Shown one piece after another: positions 15,816 through 24,627 of a stretch of DNA of 26,379 bases (position 1 is its first letter; each line of letters opens with the position of its first letter). The translations under genes were made by a program, and so were the position numbers. Source of the DNA: CAZGMJ01 sp964526785. Its GTDB lineage: Bacteria > Planctomycetota > Phycisphaerae > Sedimentisphaerales > Anaerobacaceae. Under the pieces are notes generated by a model. It had not been told where the DNA came from. It was given only the letters and a program-made list of their open reading frames with translations, and ran no database searches. Location of the stretch: NCBI GenBank assembly GCA_964526785.1, contig CAZGMJ010000070.1, positions 1 through 26,379 on the forward strand. The letters run 5' to 3'.

Positions 15816-17016
15816 ATGTTTCTCTTCAACTTCCTGTTCCCAAAGTCAGGTCAGACGATCATCTGCCCCGCTACACGCGCTGGTTGCGACACCCCAACTG
15901 ACAATGTGCGGAGATATTCGATCATAAGCACTTTTTATTCCAAAACGGTCGGGGAAATCGCGGTCGCCGACAGTTCTGTATTGAATCTACTGACCGCTAA
16001 CTCTCTGCGATATAAGGCGATTGCTCAATCTGCCGGAGGATTTTCCGCGGGTCCCTAATGAGCGGGCCAGTGCCCGTTCCTGCCGTAATGCACTTTCGCC
16101 GCCCTCACCCAAACATGGGGCCGAAGAAAGGTGAAGGCAGGTACCCTGCCGGGGCCGACTCGAGCCGACCCTTCTACCGTTCAAACGTTCAGCACACAAC
16201 TCATCTATTCCGGAAATCTCTCATAACATGTGGATCACATTCCGGGGCAAGACCATAGTTGCAACACGCCTTGACCTGCATAGACGACAGTGACCAAAGA
16301 AAGTGAATTCAGGCATATTTTCGCTCTGCTGTCGTGTTGGTCGGTTGGCCGGATGCTCTTGGCAACCGATCCCCCGCGTGCCCAAGGCTCCGGATGTGTT
16401 CCTCCTTGAAATCCCTTACTCTTCTGGTCGAAGTGCAACAGAAAAAGGGTCAGCCGAAAGCACGCCGGATAACAAGCTCGAATTTCGATCAAATGAATTG
16501 GTCCGGCGGCGTTATTTGCGCTTGACGGGGGTTTTGGAAGGTCCGTTTTCGTGGAACTTTAGTGGTGTGGCGTCATTTTGGTGACACGATTTTGTCTCTT
16601 GCAGACATCGTTTTTTGCCACTGCGGTGAGACCGTTTATTCACTGGCATCACATAGCCGTTACTCCGTCAGTAGCGACAGATGGAACATCTCAACAACAT
16701 GCCACCCGTTGCCACTTTGGTCGGATCCATATCCGGATCCCGACCATGGTCGCCGGCGCGACCCTTCGGCAGGTCTACATGTAAAAGCATTCTTTGACTC
16801 GTATCGTCAGTCACAGCCGCGATGTCTGGCTCGATGACGGTTCATGAAATGGGCCTTCTGGCAAGGCCAAGAAGCTGATATTGCGGCGAACAAACCATGA
16901 GCACTGAACAGTTCGCCTGGACATCACCAGCCGCTGCGCGGCCGGCGCGCCACGAAAAACTGGAACTGCAGCCTTTTTTTTGTCCAAATGCTCCGCCTGG
17001 CGGTAGAGTATAGGTG
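15816..17016. other. 1.2-kb divergent intergenic region
   Basis: Separates the minus-strand PDH operon from the plus-strand sigma-factor operon and must hold both promoters. Several frames are open but none has a recognisable domain or a believable start. Short inverted repeats are present: GGCAGG-TAC-CCTGCC at 16136-16150, the 12-bp palindrome CGACCATGGTCG at 16741-16752 next to repeated GGATCC boxes at 16723-16740, and GGCCTT-CTGGC-AAGGCC at 16852-16868. None has a T-tail, so they are not classical terminators. No attC site, tRNA or CRISPR repeat is seen. Confidence 0.55.
16962..16985 (+). promoter_or_regulatory. Candidate ECF-type promoter for the sigma-factor operon
   Basis: GGAACT at 16962-16967 followed, after 15 bases that include a run of eight T (16974-16981), by GTCC at 16982-16985. 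This resembles the AAC-type -35, T-rich spacer and GTC-type -10 of ECF promoters, and lies about 30 bases before the sigma gene start. Autoregulation by the encoded sigma factor is an inference. No second copy is available in the window to confirm the motif. Confidence 0.4.
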
Positions 17017-17556
17017 ATGACCCAACAGGCAGACCATCTGGATGACGATGCTTTCATGCGGCTGGTGTTCGAAAATCAACACGAAGTGCTGCGATATGTA
17101 ATGGCCGTGGTGCCAGACCGCACGGATGCCCGCGATCTCGTGCAGGAGACCCTGATTGCCCTTTGGAAGAAACGCAGACAGTATGATCCAGCCTTTCCAT
17201 TCGTGCCCTGGGCGTGTCGCTTTGCGATGAATGAGATCCGCCTTCATCGTCGCCGCGAGAGCAGACGTCGCTGGATTCAGGACGACCAACTGATAGAAAT
17301 CCTGTTCGAGCGTCGCGAGCAGATATCCAGCCAACTCGAAGCGCGCCGAGACCATCTTCGCAGATGTCTACAGAAACTGCCTTCTCGCCAGCGTATCGCG
17401 GTCGAAAGCTACTACTTCCATGAAAAGGCGGTCGAAGAAGTCGCAGAATGCATGAGGACGAGCGCTGAAGCTGTCTACAAGATCCTCCAACGGACGCGAC
17501 AGGCCTTGTATGATTGTGTCAGCCGGGCTTTGCAGGCGGAAGGAGATCCGCTATGA
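17017..17556 (+). CDS. ECF-subfamily RNA polymerase sigma factor
   Basis: 179 residues from ATG 17017 (a GTG one codon earlier is also possible). Region 2 is at about residues 10-80, with DARDLVQETLIALW and the DNA-melting/-10 segment FVPWACRFAMNEIRLHRRR. Region 4 is at about 115-172, with CLQKLPSRQRIAVESYYF and a helix-turn-helix VEEVAECMRTSAEAVYKILQRTRQAL. Region 3 is absent, as in all ECF factors. The overall pattern resembles the Rhodopirellula/Verrucomicrobium sigma family that accompanies FecR-like proteins. Its stop overlaps the FecR start (ATGA), so sigma and regulator are made together. It probably directs RNA polymerase to this operon and possibly other sites when an envelope signal releases it. 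Confidence 0.93.
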   Translation: MTQQADHLDDDAFMRLVFENQHEVLRYVMAVVPDRTDARDLVQETLIALWKKRRQYDPAFPFVPWACRFAMNEIRLHRRRESRRRWIQDDQLIEILFERREQISSQLEARRDHLRRCLQKLPSRQRIAVESYYFHEKAVEEVAECMRTSAEAVYKILQRTRQALYDCVSRALQAEGDPL

Positions 17557-19094
17557 ACAATGTTCGCGCTGAACTCGAAGCATTGGTCTGTGCGTATGTT
17601 AGCGGTCGAATCGAGCCCGGACAACTCGACCGCCTTACGGAATTGCTTCGCGATAGCATCGAGGCAAGGGACTATTTCCTCAAGCGCCTCGACCTTCATG
17701 CCGGCCTGACGGTAGATGAATCGCTTTGGTCGAAAGCGACCGAACCAGCCCGCCAGACGGTGGCCGAAAACAGGTTCGGTGTGGAACCACCGGACAGTGG
17801 GCGAGTTCGGCATTTGTTCGATACATTGCTTTCAAGCAGGTGGAGGGCACCAATTGCAGCAGTATTCGCTATGTTGATCGTTCTGGCGGCGGTCCTTTTT
17901 ATGAATCGGCGGCCGTCTGGTGTGCCGGTAGACGAACCGCATGACTTTCTCGCTGTCATGACCGATGCTAGCAATGCAGTGTGGAAAACGGGTGAGCACG
18001 TTCCGCGGGACGTTGGTGAAGCAGTTGGCCGTGCGTTGGTGGAACTCGTATCGGGACGGGCGGAATTCCAGTTCGACAGCGGTGCGCGTGTTGCGATCGC
18101 CGGACCCGCTATCTTCGAATTCCTGTCGAACAATCGGGCAAGATTACATCGCGGACGTCTGACTGCTCTGGTCCCGGAACCGGCTCGCGGCTTCACCGTC
18201 GAATTCGACGGCGCATCCATCGTCGACCAAGGAACGGAATTCTCGCTTAATTGCGATGATCCCAACACGGCTGAAGTGCACGTCTTCGACGGGGAGGTGC
18301 TCGTCAGGTCAGACAGCAGTCTCGCATCCGCTCCATTGAAGCTTAAAGCCAACGATACAAAGAAGGTCCAGGCCAAACGTGGTGTCATTGCCGATGCCAT
18401 ATTCGAAAATGACCGCTTCTTGCGAGTTCGCCATGAAGCAACCATTCCAGAAACCAGAGGAGACGTCCGCTACCTTCATCGGGCGCCTCGCTCAGTGTTG
18501 CAGGGCGTATTCGAGCACAATGAATACATCCTGCTCTTCCAGGAACGAGCCGATCTGCTTCTCACTGAACCGGTTCAAGTCAATGCGGTCACCCCGGGCA
18601 GATACCGCGCCGAACGTCAGCCAGATGATCCGCCTGGTACAGCGATTACAGTCCGTGTGGACCGTCCCGACCACGAGTCCCTGTACACGCTTGCCGCCGG
18701 TACGCGACTAAGCAGCTATTTCGTACATTTCGACCCGGTCCGCGCGGGCGGAGCCAAAGGCGTGCATCGAGAGGGCAGTATTCGGTTCAAGCAGCGAATA
18801 CTTGGTGTAATCATCACGACGCGCCATTTGGTTCCGGGTGATGATGTGTTGGGGCATCCGGGCACCCGCTACGACACCACCGATTTCGCCATCGCCCGCA
18901 ATGGATTGGAACTCGACGACAGAATGAAACTCGGCGAAGATCTGCACACGGTCCATCTGCGACTCGGGGCGGGCACAAGTGTGGACCACGTACGCATTCT
19001 GGTGGCGTCCGACGAAGCGGGAACCTCATCTTACGATCGGGCGGCAGGAGTAAGCGGACGTGTACAGATCGAATCTCGGCGGGGGGCACCATGA
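17553..19094 (+). CDS. FecR-like membrane regulator with extracytoplasmic C-terminal module
   Basis: 513 residues from ATG 17553, preceded by AAGGAG at ideal spacing. Residues 1-95 form a cytoplasmic helical part that could hold the sigma factor (ELEALVCAYVSGRIEPGQLDRL). A single membrane helix lies at 101-117 (IAAVFAMLIVLAAVLFMN), then a FecR domain at about 150-255 (GRALVELVSGRAEFQFDSGA, FTVEFDGASIVDQGTEFSL, AEVHVFDGEVLV). The last 180 residues add a beta-rich module with SYFVHFDPVRAG, GSIRFKQRILGVI, LGHPGTRYDTTD and VDHVRILVAS, a pattern I recall from secreted planctomycete and PEP-CTERM-type proteins, so it is probably the sensor. It should receive an external signal and act as anti-sigma. 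It is coupled at both ends by ATGA overlaps. Confidence 0.85.
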   Translation: MNNVRAELEALVCAYVSGRIEPGQLDRLTELLRDSIEARDYFLKRLDLHAGLTVDESLWSKATEPARQTVAENRFGVEPPDSGRVRHLFDTLLSSRWRAPIAAVFAMLIVLAAVLFMNRRPSGVPVDEPHDFLAVMTDASNAVWKTGEHVPRDVGEAVGRALVELVSGRAEFQFDSGARVAIAGPAIFEFLSNNRARLHRGRLTALVPEPARGFTVEFDGASIVDQGTEFSLNCDDPNTAEVHVFDGEVLVRSDSSLASAPLKLKANDTKKVQAKRGVIADAIFENDRFLRVRHEATIPETRGDVRYLHRAPRSVLQGVFEHNEYILLFQERADLLLTEPVQVNAVTPGRYRAERQPDDPPGTAITVRVDRPDHESLYTLAAGTRLSSYFVHFDPVRAGGAKGVHREGSIRFKQRILGVIITTRHLVPGDDVLGHPGTRYDTTDFAIARNGLELDDRMKLGEDLHTVHLRLGAGTSVDHVRILVASDEAGTSSYDRAAGVSGRVQIESRRGAP

Positions 19095-20806
19095 GACGGA
19101 TCCGCTGGCGCCTTCTGCTACTATTATTGAATTCAGCTGCCGTGGCAGCGGCATATCGACCGGTCTTGCCTAAGACCTCGCCGACCCGGGAAATACTGGT
19201 GGTTGACGTCCTGGACGACTGGAGGAAACACGAATCAAGCGAAGCACACAGCGTGCTGCTGGCAATCGCCTGTTTGCAGGGTTTGGTCAATCGCGATGCG
19301 CAGACAAAGATATATCTCGTGAACTTCCCGTGGAGGCTGTGGTGGGACTGGAGCCTGCCCGCCCGCCGGGAGAAAGTCCGGCACTGGTCTTATGGAACAA
19401 CAGCAGACATCGCGAGAAAGGAGTGGGTCCATCCCGCACGTGCCGCGATACATGATGGGTTGATTCCATTTCCTGCAACTGTGGCGAAATTGGATACCTC
19501 TAAAAAGTTCCCCGCTTTGAGTTTTCTGTTTAAGCACTTTGGATCGAAGGTAAAGGGCAAAGTTTTGTGCCCCGAGATGAAGGGCACCCACAACGGCGGC
19601 GCCAGGGCCGCGGCGGTTAACGCCTGCACGTTTGAGAGTGCTCTGCCTGTTGCGCCGTGCATCGACGCCTATTTGCAGGCGGAAGGAGCAGTGCTGCCGG
19701 CGGTGGCGGACACACGCGGTATGGACAACACTCAAGCACTGCAATGGTCCGCGAAACGGTATATGAATGCTGAACGGCGCAATCGTACTGTGGTCGGCTA
19801 CTGCGGGGACATCGGTGGTAATGCGCCGATCATGTACGACTATTTCGTCGCGACAGGTACCTTTGCGTACTTCCTATATACCGAAACCATAAACGAGCCG
19901 GATCCGGCCGACCACCTCTACGATCTGTTGACGGACGCCAAATACTACCCGCCGGGAACGGTGCACATCGGGCCGGTCGAGGGCGGCCACGCGATCCAGC
20001 GTCTTCAAAAAAGAGGGCATACCGTCGTATGCGGCTATCTCGGCAACGCCAGCGTAACCTCGTCCATTCCGACCCGCCCGAAGACCTTCGCACCTGCGAG
20101 TTCCACCGCTCAATCGGTCGAAAAGAATGCCTGCTATATTGCCTGGGAATTACATGACGATGGAGATGCCCTGGACGTAGTAGCACAGAGCATGTACAGC
20201 ATGTTGCGCTGCGACCCCAACTTTGGAAAAGTGGCGGGCGGCGTACGGGTCAACCCCTATCTGATCGATCTGTTCCCCACAATGTTCGCCTGGTATGCAG
20301 CGCGGCCGAATACCGAAATCATCGCAAGCATGAACGACGGGGGCGCCTCTTATACCAAAGCGGGCCAGCAGAACTGGGCAAAGAACTACCGATGCTACAT
20401 CGACCAATCAAACGGCGCAATCGGCATAGTCAACTTCTTCGGCATAGTAAAACAGCCTTTCCTGGCTCAATTGAATATACCTTTCATTATCGCCGGCTAT
20501 CTCGGCTCATCCGAGCCTTCCCGATGGAGTCTGTTCGGTAATCCCGTACACACTGTCCATTGCACAATACTCGGTCCGGGCGACAACGATAAGAAAAGCT
20601 TCTGCGATAATCTGGGCAGCACAATCGAAGAGCTCATAAATGAGACGCAACCGCTGTTTCTGCTCTGTCGGGCCAAGGTGACGCCAGCGCGGGTGAAGTC
20701 CACGATGGATCTGATTCGCCGGCAGATTGGAGATAAACATAAGGTTGTCTGGCTCAAGCCCGGCGACCTGGCGGCAACATACAGACAATGGGAATTGGCC
20801 CAGTGA
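19091..20806 (+). CDS. Secreted GxGYxYP-like domain protein
   Basis: 571 residues. The N-terminus MRRIRWRLLLLLLNSAAVAAA is a signal peptide. The segment SVLLAIACLQGLVNRD followed by TKIYLV matches the start of the GxGYxYP domain family, a putative glycoside-hydrolase-related fold of unknown activity, common in planctomycetes, Bacteroidetes and Verrucomicrobia. The C-terminal half has NPYLIDLFPTMFAWYAARPNTEIIASMNDGGASY, where the family signature should lie; here it reads G418-A-S-Y-T-K-A rather than GxGYxYP, so this is a divergent member. The ATG overlaps the FecR stop. A role in glycan handling outside the cell fits the neighbours but no reaction is established. Family assignment is from recall of motifs, not alignment. 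Confidence 0.7.
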   Translation: MRRIRWRLLLLLLNSAAVAAAYRPVLPKTSPTREILVVDVLDDWRKHESSEAHSVLLAIACLQGLVNRDAQTKIYLVNFPWRLWWDWSLPARREKVRHWSYGTTADIARKEWVHPARAAIHDGLIPFPATVAKLDTSKKFPALSFLFKHFGSKVKGKVLCPEMKGTHNGGARAAAVNACTFESALPVAPCIDAYLQAEGAVLPAVADTRGMDNTQALQWSAKRYMNAERRNRTVVGYCGDIGGNAPIMYDYFVATGTFAYFLYTETINEPDPADHLYDLLTDAKYYPPGTVHIGPVEGGHAIQRLQKRGHTVVCGYLGNASVTSSIPTRPKTFAPASSTAQSVEKNACYIAWELHDDGDALDVVAQSMYSMLRCDPNFGKVAGGVRVNPYLIDLFPTMFAWYAARPNTEIIASMNDGGASYTKAGQQNWAKNYRCYIDQSNGAIGIVNFFGIVKQPFLAQLNIPFIIAGYLGSSEPSRWSLFGNPVHTVHCTILGPGDNDKKSFCDNLGSTIEELINETQPLFLLCRAKVTPARVKSTMDLIRRQIGDKHKVVWLKPGDLAATYRQWELAQ

Positions 20807-20898
20807 TATCTCAGAAGTCCCTTTTCACAAAGAACCGCACTATACCGACGGCTGACATCGAAACAATGAAAAAGAAAACGAAAAGCACGAGCATATAC

Positions 20899-22251
20899 AT
20901 GAATTCACGAAGAGATTTCATCAGAAACAGTGCGCTTATTGGCGGTGCTATGCTGCTGCCAGGTTTGCAGACTGGATTTGCCAAGGACATTTCCGCCAAC
21001 GAAAAGGTCAATGTCGCCTATATGGGACTCGGCACGCGTTTTCGCCCCCTGCTCGACCGCCTGGGGGACCATAATTGCGTCGCTTTGTGTGACGTGAACG
21101 AAAAGGCGAAACATTGGCATACCGGTACCGAAAGGCATCCGAACGCACGACATTTTTCAGATTTCCGCAGGATGTTCGACCTGATGGACAAGGAAATCGA
21201 CGCGGTCGTCATTGCGACGCCGCCGCACACACATTTTCCTCTGGCGATACACGCGATGGAGCGAGGCAAGCATGTCTATGTCGAAAAGCCGATGGCCCCG
21301 ACAGTCTGGGAGATTCGCCAGTTGGCCCAAGCACAGAAGAAGTACGGCGTCAAGACCCAACTCGGCAACCAGGGCCAGTCGTACGACGGCATGCAGGCCG
21401 CACGGGAGTGGTACGAGGCGGGGCTTTGCGGCCGGGTGAGCGAGGTGCACGTCTGGTCCAATCGCGGCGGCCCGGGCGGCCGGCCAAAGCTCAAACCTGA
21501 GGATGTTCCTGACACGCTGCTCTGGGATCTCTGGCTCGGGCCGGAGAAGAAGCGGCAATACGCTGAGGAGTATGTTAAGCGCTGGATTAAATTCTGGGAC
21601 TTCGGCGGCGGCAATATGCTCGACGTTGGGCCTCACACGCTTAACACCCCGTTTTATGCCATGCAACTCGGTGTGCCGGAAGCCGTGACGGCGCAAGTCG
21701 TACCCAAAGGCGGCGAGGCGTGTCCTCCTGCATCTGCGAAAGTGACCTTCGAGTTTCCGGCACAGGGCCGGCGCGGGGAAGTGAAAGTCACCTGGTTCGA
21801 CGGAGAGTGGATGCCGCCGCGACCGAAGGACCTGGACGAGGGGCGTTCACTCGCCGACGCGTGGAAGGAAGGCGGATCGATCTTTCTGGGAGATAAGGCG
21901 ACGATGGTTGCGGGCGGCATGCGGCCGGAAAGCGTGCGATTTACTCCCGACGCAAAGATGAGAGAATTCGGCGAAATATTGCGACAGCAGAAGTATTCGC
22001 GCACCGCGCGGGGCGGCGCAGGACACATGATGAACTGGCTTACCGCCATCCAGACTAACGGCAGATCAAACAGCGATTTTGTCAATCTCGGTTCGCCGCT
22101 GATGGAAATGGTTGCCCTGGGAGCTCTGGCCGAGCGCGTACCGGGACAGCGGCTGCTGTGGGACACCAAGGCAATGAGGATTACCAACGTGCCCGAAGCA
22201 AATGAGTATCTGATGCCCTATGTCCGGTCGGGCTGGGACTATCGGGTTTGA
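20899..22251 (+). CDS. Tat-exported Gfo/Idh/MocA family oxidoreductase A
   Basis: 450 residues from ATG 20899. An alternative ATG at 20866 would add 11 residues; neither has a clear ribosome binding site, and 20899 is preferred because it gives the compact Tat leader MNSRRDFIRNSALIGGAMLLPG seen in such proteins. The Rossmann nucleotide site is VAYMGLGTRFRPLL, the catalytic EKP is E129-K130-P131 in HVYVEKPMAPT, and the C-terminal domain has GGGNMLDVGPHTLN with the conserved Asp and His. The family oxidises or reduces sugars and cyclitols with NAD(P); Tat export of the folded protein with its bound cofactor is usual for planctomycete members. It probably oxidises a sugar or glycoside in the periplasm. 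It starts 92 bases after the GxGYxYP gene. Confidence 0.92.
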   Translation: MNSRRDFIRNSALIGGAMLLPGLQTGFAKDISANEKVNVAYMGLGTRFRPLLDRLGDHNCVALCDVNEKAKHWHTGTERHPNARHFSDFRRMFDLMDKEIDAVVIATPPHTHFPLAIHAMERGKHVYVEKPMAPTVWEIRQLAQAQKKYGVKTQLGNQGQSYDGMQAAREWYEAGLCGRVSEVHVWSNRGGPGGRPKLKPEDVPDTLLWDLWLGPEKKRQYAEEYVKRWIKFWDFGGGNMLDVGPHTLNTPFYAMQLGVPEAVTAQVVPKGGEACPPASAKVTFEFPAQGRRGEVKVTWFDGEWMPPRPKDLDEGRSLADAWKEGGSIFLGDKATMVAGGMRPESVRFTPDAKMREFGEILRQQKYSRTARGGAGHMMNWLTAIQTNGRSNSDFVNLGSPLMEMVALGALAERVPGQRLLWDTKAMRITNVPEANEYLMPYVRSGWDYRV

Positions 22252-22292
22252 AGACCCGGAAATGACAATGAAAAAAAGACGGGAGTTTGCAC

Positions 22293-23087
22293 ATGAAATC
22301 AGTTGTCCACGTAATATTGCTCGGTTATATGGCGAGTGTAGTTTGTGGAAACGACTGCAATGCCCCGGGTGATCAAGACGGATTCCGCGCAATTTTTAAC
22401 GGAAAGGATTTCTCAGGCTGGGAAGGCGACCGGGAGTTCTGGTCCGTCGCAGACGGAGCTTTCCGTGGAGTCGGCACTCCCGACCATCCGGTCATAGATT
22501 CCACATGGCTTATCTGGCGCGGAGGACAGCCCGAAGATTTCGAACTGAAAGTGAAGTTTCGCATGGTTGGCGGCAATTCGGGCATTCAGTTCCGCAGTGA
22601 AGAACTCGACAGAAAGTACGTTGTCAGCGGATATCAGGCGGATATTGCGCCGCTCGGCGTCACGGGTATGCTCTGGTACCAGGGCGGCGGTTCCCGCAAA
22701 GGCGGTGGTATGGGCAAATTCGCAACTGACACCTACGTGACGAAAGACGATGAGCGTATCGTGGCCGGTCAGGTAGCCGACAAGGCGAAACTCCGCAAGA
22801 TACCCTATTTCAAGGAGAATGACTGGAACGAATACCATATCATATGCCGGAAGAACACAATCGTCCAGAAGGTCAACGGACATATAACCGTTCGGGTCGT
22901 GGACGACTACCCCAAACGACTGAAGAAAGGAATCATCGCACTGCAACTGCACGGCGGCGAATACGGACGCGATATGGTCGTCGAATTCAAGGACATACGC
23001 ATCAAGATCTACGAGGATCCGCAAACCGCAGGCGGTTGTTCGGGACAACACAAGAAAGGTCCGGACTTCAAAGGCAATATACGATGA
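22293..23087 (+). CDS. DUF1080 (3-keto-disaccharide hydrolase-like) secreted protein
   Basis: 264 residues. ATG 22293 is used because GGGAG lies just upstream; the TTG two codons earlier is less likely. The signal peptide MKSVVHVILLGYMASVVCG precedes the domain. The concanavalin-like beta-sandwich of DUF1080 (PF06439) is recognised by FRAIFNGKDFSGWEGDREFWSVADGAFRG, FELKVKFRMVGGNSGIQFRSEE, WNEYHIICRKNTIVQKVNG and GIIALQLHGGEYGRDMVVEFKDIRIK. Members cleave 3-keto-glycosides after an oxidoreductase has made the 3-keto sugar, and often sit beside Gfo/Idh/MocA genes as here. The Cys at the end of the leader is not a good lipobox (Val at -1), so soluble secretion is more likely than a lipoprotein. 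It overlaps the sulfatase start by 4 bp. Confidence 0.9.
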   Translation: MKSVVHVILLGYMASVVCGNDCNAPGDQDGFRAIFNGKDFSGWEGDREFWSVADGAFRGVGTPDHPVIDSTWLIWRGGQPEDFELKVKFRMVGGNSGIQFRSEELDRKYVVSGYQADIAPLGVTGMLWYQGGGSRKGGGMGKFATDTYVTKDDERIVAGQVADKAKLRKIPYFKENDWNEYHIICRKNTIVQKVNGHITVRVVDDYPKRLKKGIIALQLHGGEYGRDMVVEFKDIRIKIYEDPQTAGGCSGQHKKGPDFKGNIR

Positions 23088-24571
23088 ATCTGAGCAGAAG
23101 AGAGTTCATCCAGCGCACTGCCGGTGTATTTGGGACAGCTTCCGTCCTTAAAGCGGCAGTGACTGGGACAAGACCGAAGTCCATACCCAACATTTTGCTG
23201 ATACTTGTCGACGATCTCGGCAATCGTTCACTGAGTTGCTTTGGCTCGACGGTGCCGACGCCCAATATGGACCGATTGGCAAATGGGGGAATGGTTTTCA
23301 CCAATGCGCATGCTGCACCAATGTGCGCCCCGACACGGGATGAAATGTTCACGGGTCTGCCCCGCGCCGGCCGTGCGCGCCCGGGCGCAGATGTGCCATT
23401 CTTCACGAATCACTTACAGAAGCTCGGATATACCAATGGCATGGCGGGTAAATGGTTCGTTGGCCGCGTTTTTGACCCGCGGCTGAGAGGCTTTGATGAA
23501 GCCTGCATAATGGTCAACGGCTACCGACACTGGGCGCCGGATATCATGGTGTGGGGCAGCGGAGGTATGTTCAGGGAACTGAACCAGCCGCCAGTCGAAG
23601 GCAGACTCAACGAATGGGAAATTTCGCTCGACAAATCTGAGCGACACCACGCAATGCGGCTGGCCGACCGGTATGCCGAAGATGTTGCCGTGGATTTCCT
23701 GAGCGACTTCATGCAGCGAAGCAAAGATAACCCCTTTTTCGCGTATTACTCCAGCAAGCTGACGCACGTTCCTCACGCTGCGAACCCCGACAGCGATCCA
23801 TACGCCGTAGAGGCGTTCCGCCAGGCCTTTGGGAGGGCTTACGATCGCAATCTCCAGGGTGTTACAGATGCTGCTCGCAGGAATCTCGGGAACAAATCCA
23901 CAAAGACGGCTTCACACGAGGATTATCGAAAACAGGGCATCGCTTATATAGACAAGATGGTCGGCCGCCTGATGGTAAAGCTCGATGAACTGAACCTGCG
24001 AGGCAACACGATAGTCCTCGTTACATCGGACAATGGCAACTCGGCCCTCGATCCGTTGCCGGAAGGGGCTGAACGACTACCGGGGCGCAAAGGCGACTCC
24101 CGGGAAGGCGGAACGCGTGTGCCACTGATTGTCTCGTGGCCGGGAAAGGTCAGGCCAGGTTCGAAGTGTCATGATCTCGTGCACGTCCAGGATTTTCTGC
24201 CGACGTTTGTCGAGATCGCAGGCGGAAGCCCGACTGACGCTGACCGCTGTGATGGTCACAGTTTCCTGCCCCAGTTACTCGGACGAAAAGGCAATGCTCG
24301 ACAATGGTTCATCGGCACAGGAGCGCATCCCAGCATCTGGCTCGAGCGTGTGGCTGAAGAACTCGGCAAGCCGGACCTTGAGGCTTACCGCCTGGTATGG
24401 GTTCAGGGCACGAAATATAAACTATACAACGACGGGCGTTTCTATAACCTGGAGAAAGACCTGGCCGAGAGCCATCACATTGCGAGTGGGCAGGCTGGTC
24501 CTGAGGGTGAACGCATTCGTCGACAGTTTCAGCAGATTCTGATTGAACGCAATGTGATCGTGAAGACGTAG
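23084..24571 (+). CDS. Tat-exported type I sulfatase
   Basis: 495 residues. The leader MNLSRREFIQRTAG is a twin-arginine signal. The metal-site VDDLG (D43-D44), the formylglycine motif C81-A-P-T-R85 followed by DEMFTG, THVPH near residue 240 and TSDNGN all belong to the S1 sulfatase family; Cys81 needs oxidation by a formylglycine-generating enzyme or anSME, neither of which is in the window. The K-x-H of the usual GKWHLG is GKWFVG here, with K123 kept and His replaced by F125. The C-terminal subdomain (FLPTFVEIAGG, DGHSFLPQLLG, YNLEKDLAESHH) is normal. It should hydrolyse sulfate esters outside the cytoplasm. Its start is ATGA-coupled to the DUF1080 gene, so both probably act on one substrate. 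Confidence 0.93.
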   Translation: MNLSRREFIQRTAGVFGTASVLKAAVTGTRPKSIPNILLILVDDLGNRSLSCFGSTVPTPNMDRLANGGMVFTNAHAAPMCAPTRDEMFTGLPRAGRARPGADVPFFTNHLQKLGYTNGMAGKWFVGRVFDPRLRGFDEACIMVNGYRHWAPDIMVWGSGGMFRELNQPPVEGRLNEWEISLDKSERHHAMRLADRYAEDVAVDFLSDFMQRSKDNPFFAYYSSKLTHVPHAANPDSDPYAVEAFRQAFGRAYDRNLQGVTDAARRNLGNKSTKTASHEDYRKQGIAYIDKMVGRLMVKLDELNLRGNTIVLVTSDNGNSALDPLPEGAERLPGRKGDSREGGTRVPLIVSWPGKVRPGSKCHDLVHVQDFLPTFVEIAGGSPTDADRCDGHSFLPQLLGRKGNARQWFIGTGAHPSIWLERVAEELGKPDLEAYRLVWVQGTKYKLYNDGRFYNLEKDLAESHHIASGQAGPEGERIRRQFQQILIERNVIVKT

Positions 24572-24627
24572 TGGTCTACAGCAATCAAGGTCTTATGGCT
24601 ATGTGAACGAGCATTACTCGGAGGCAA

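Noticed and set aside
15816..16058. 80-codon plus-strand frame just upstream of aceE
   Set aside because: No ribosome binding site and no recognisable family; I could not support it as a gene.
16136..16150. GGCAGG-TAC-CCTGCC hairpin as a terminator
   Set aside because: No T-run on either strand and no gene ends nearby.
16556..16582. GGAAC followed by CGTC as another ECF promoter
   Set aside because: The spacer is only 13 bases and it is over 400 bases from the sigma gene; the site at 16962 fits better.
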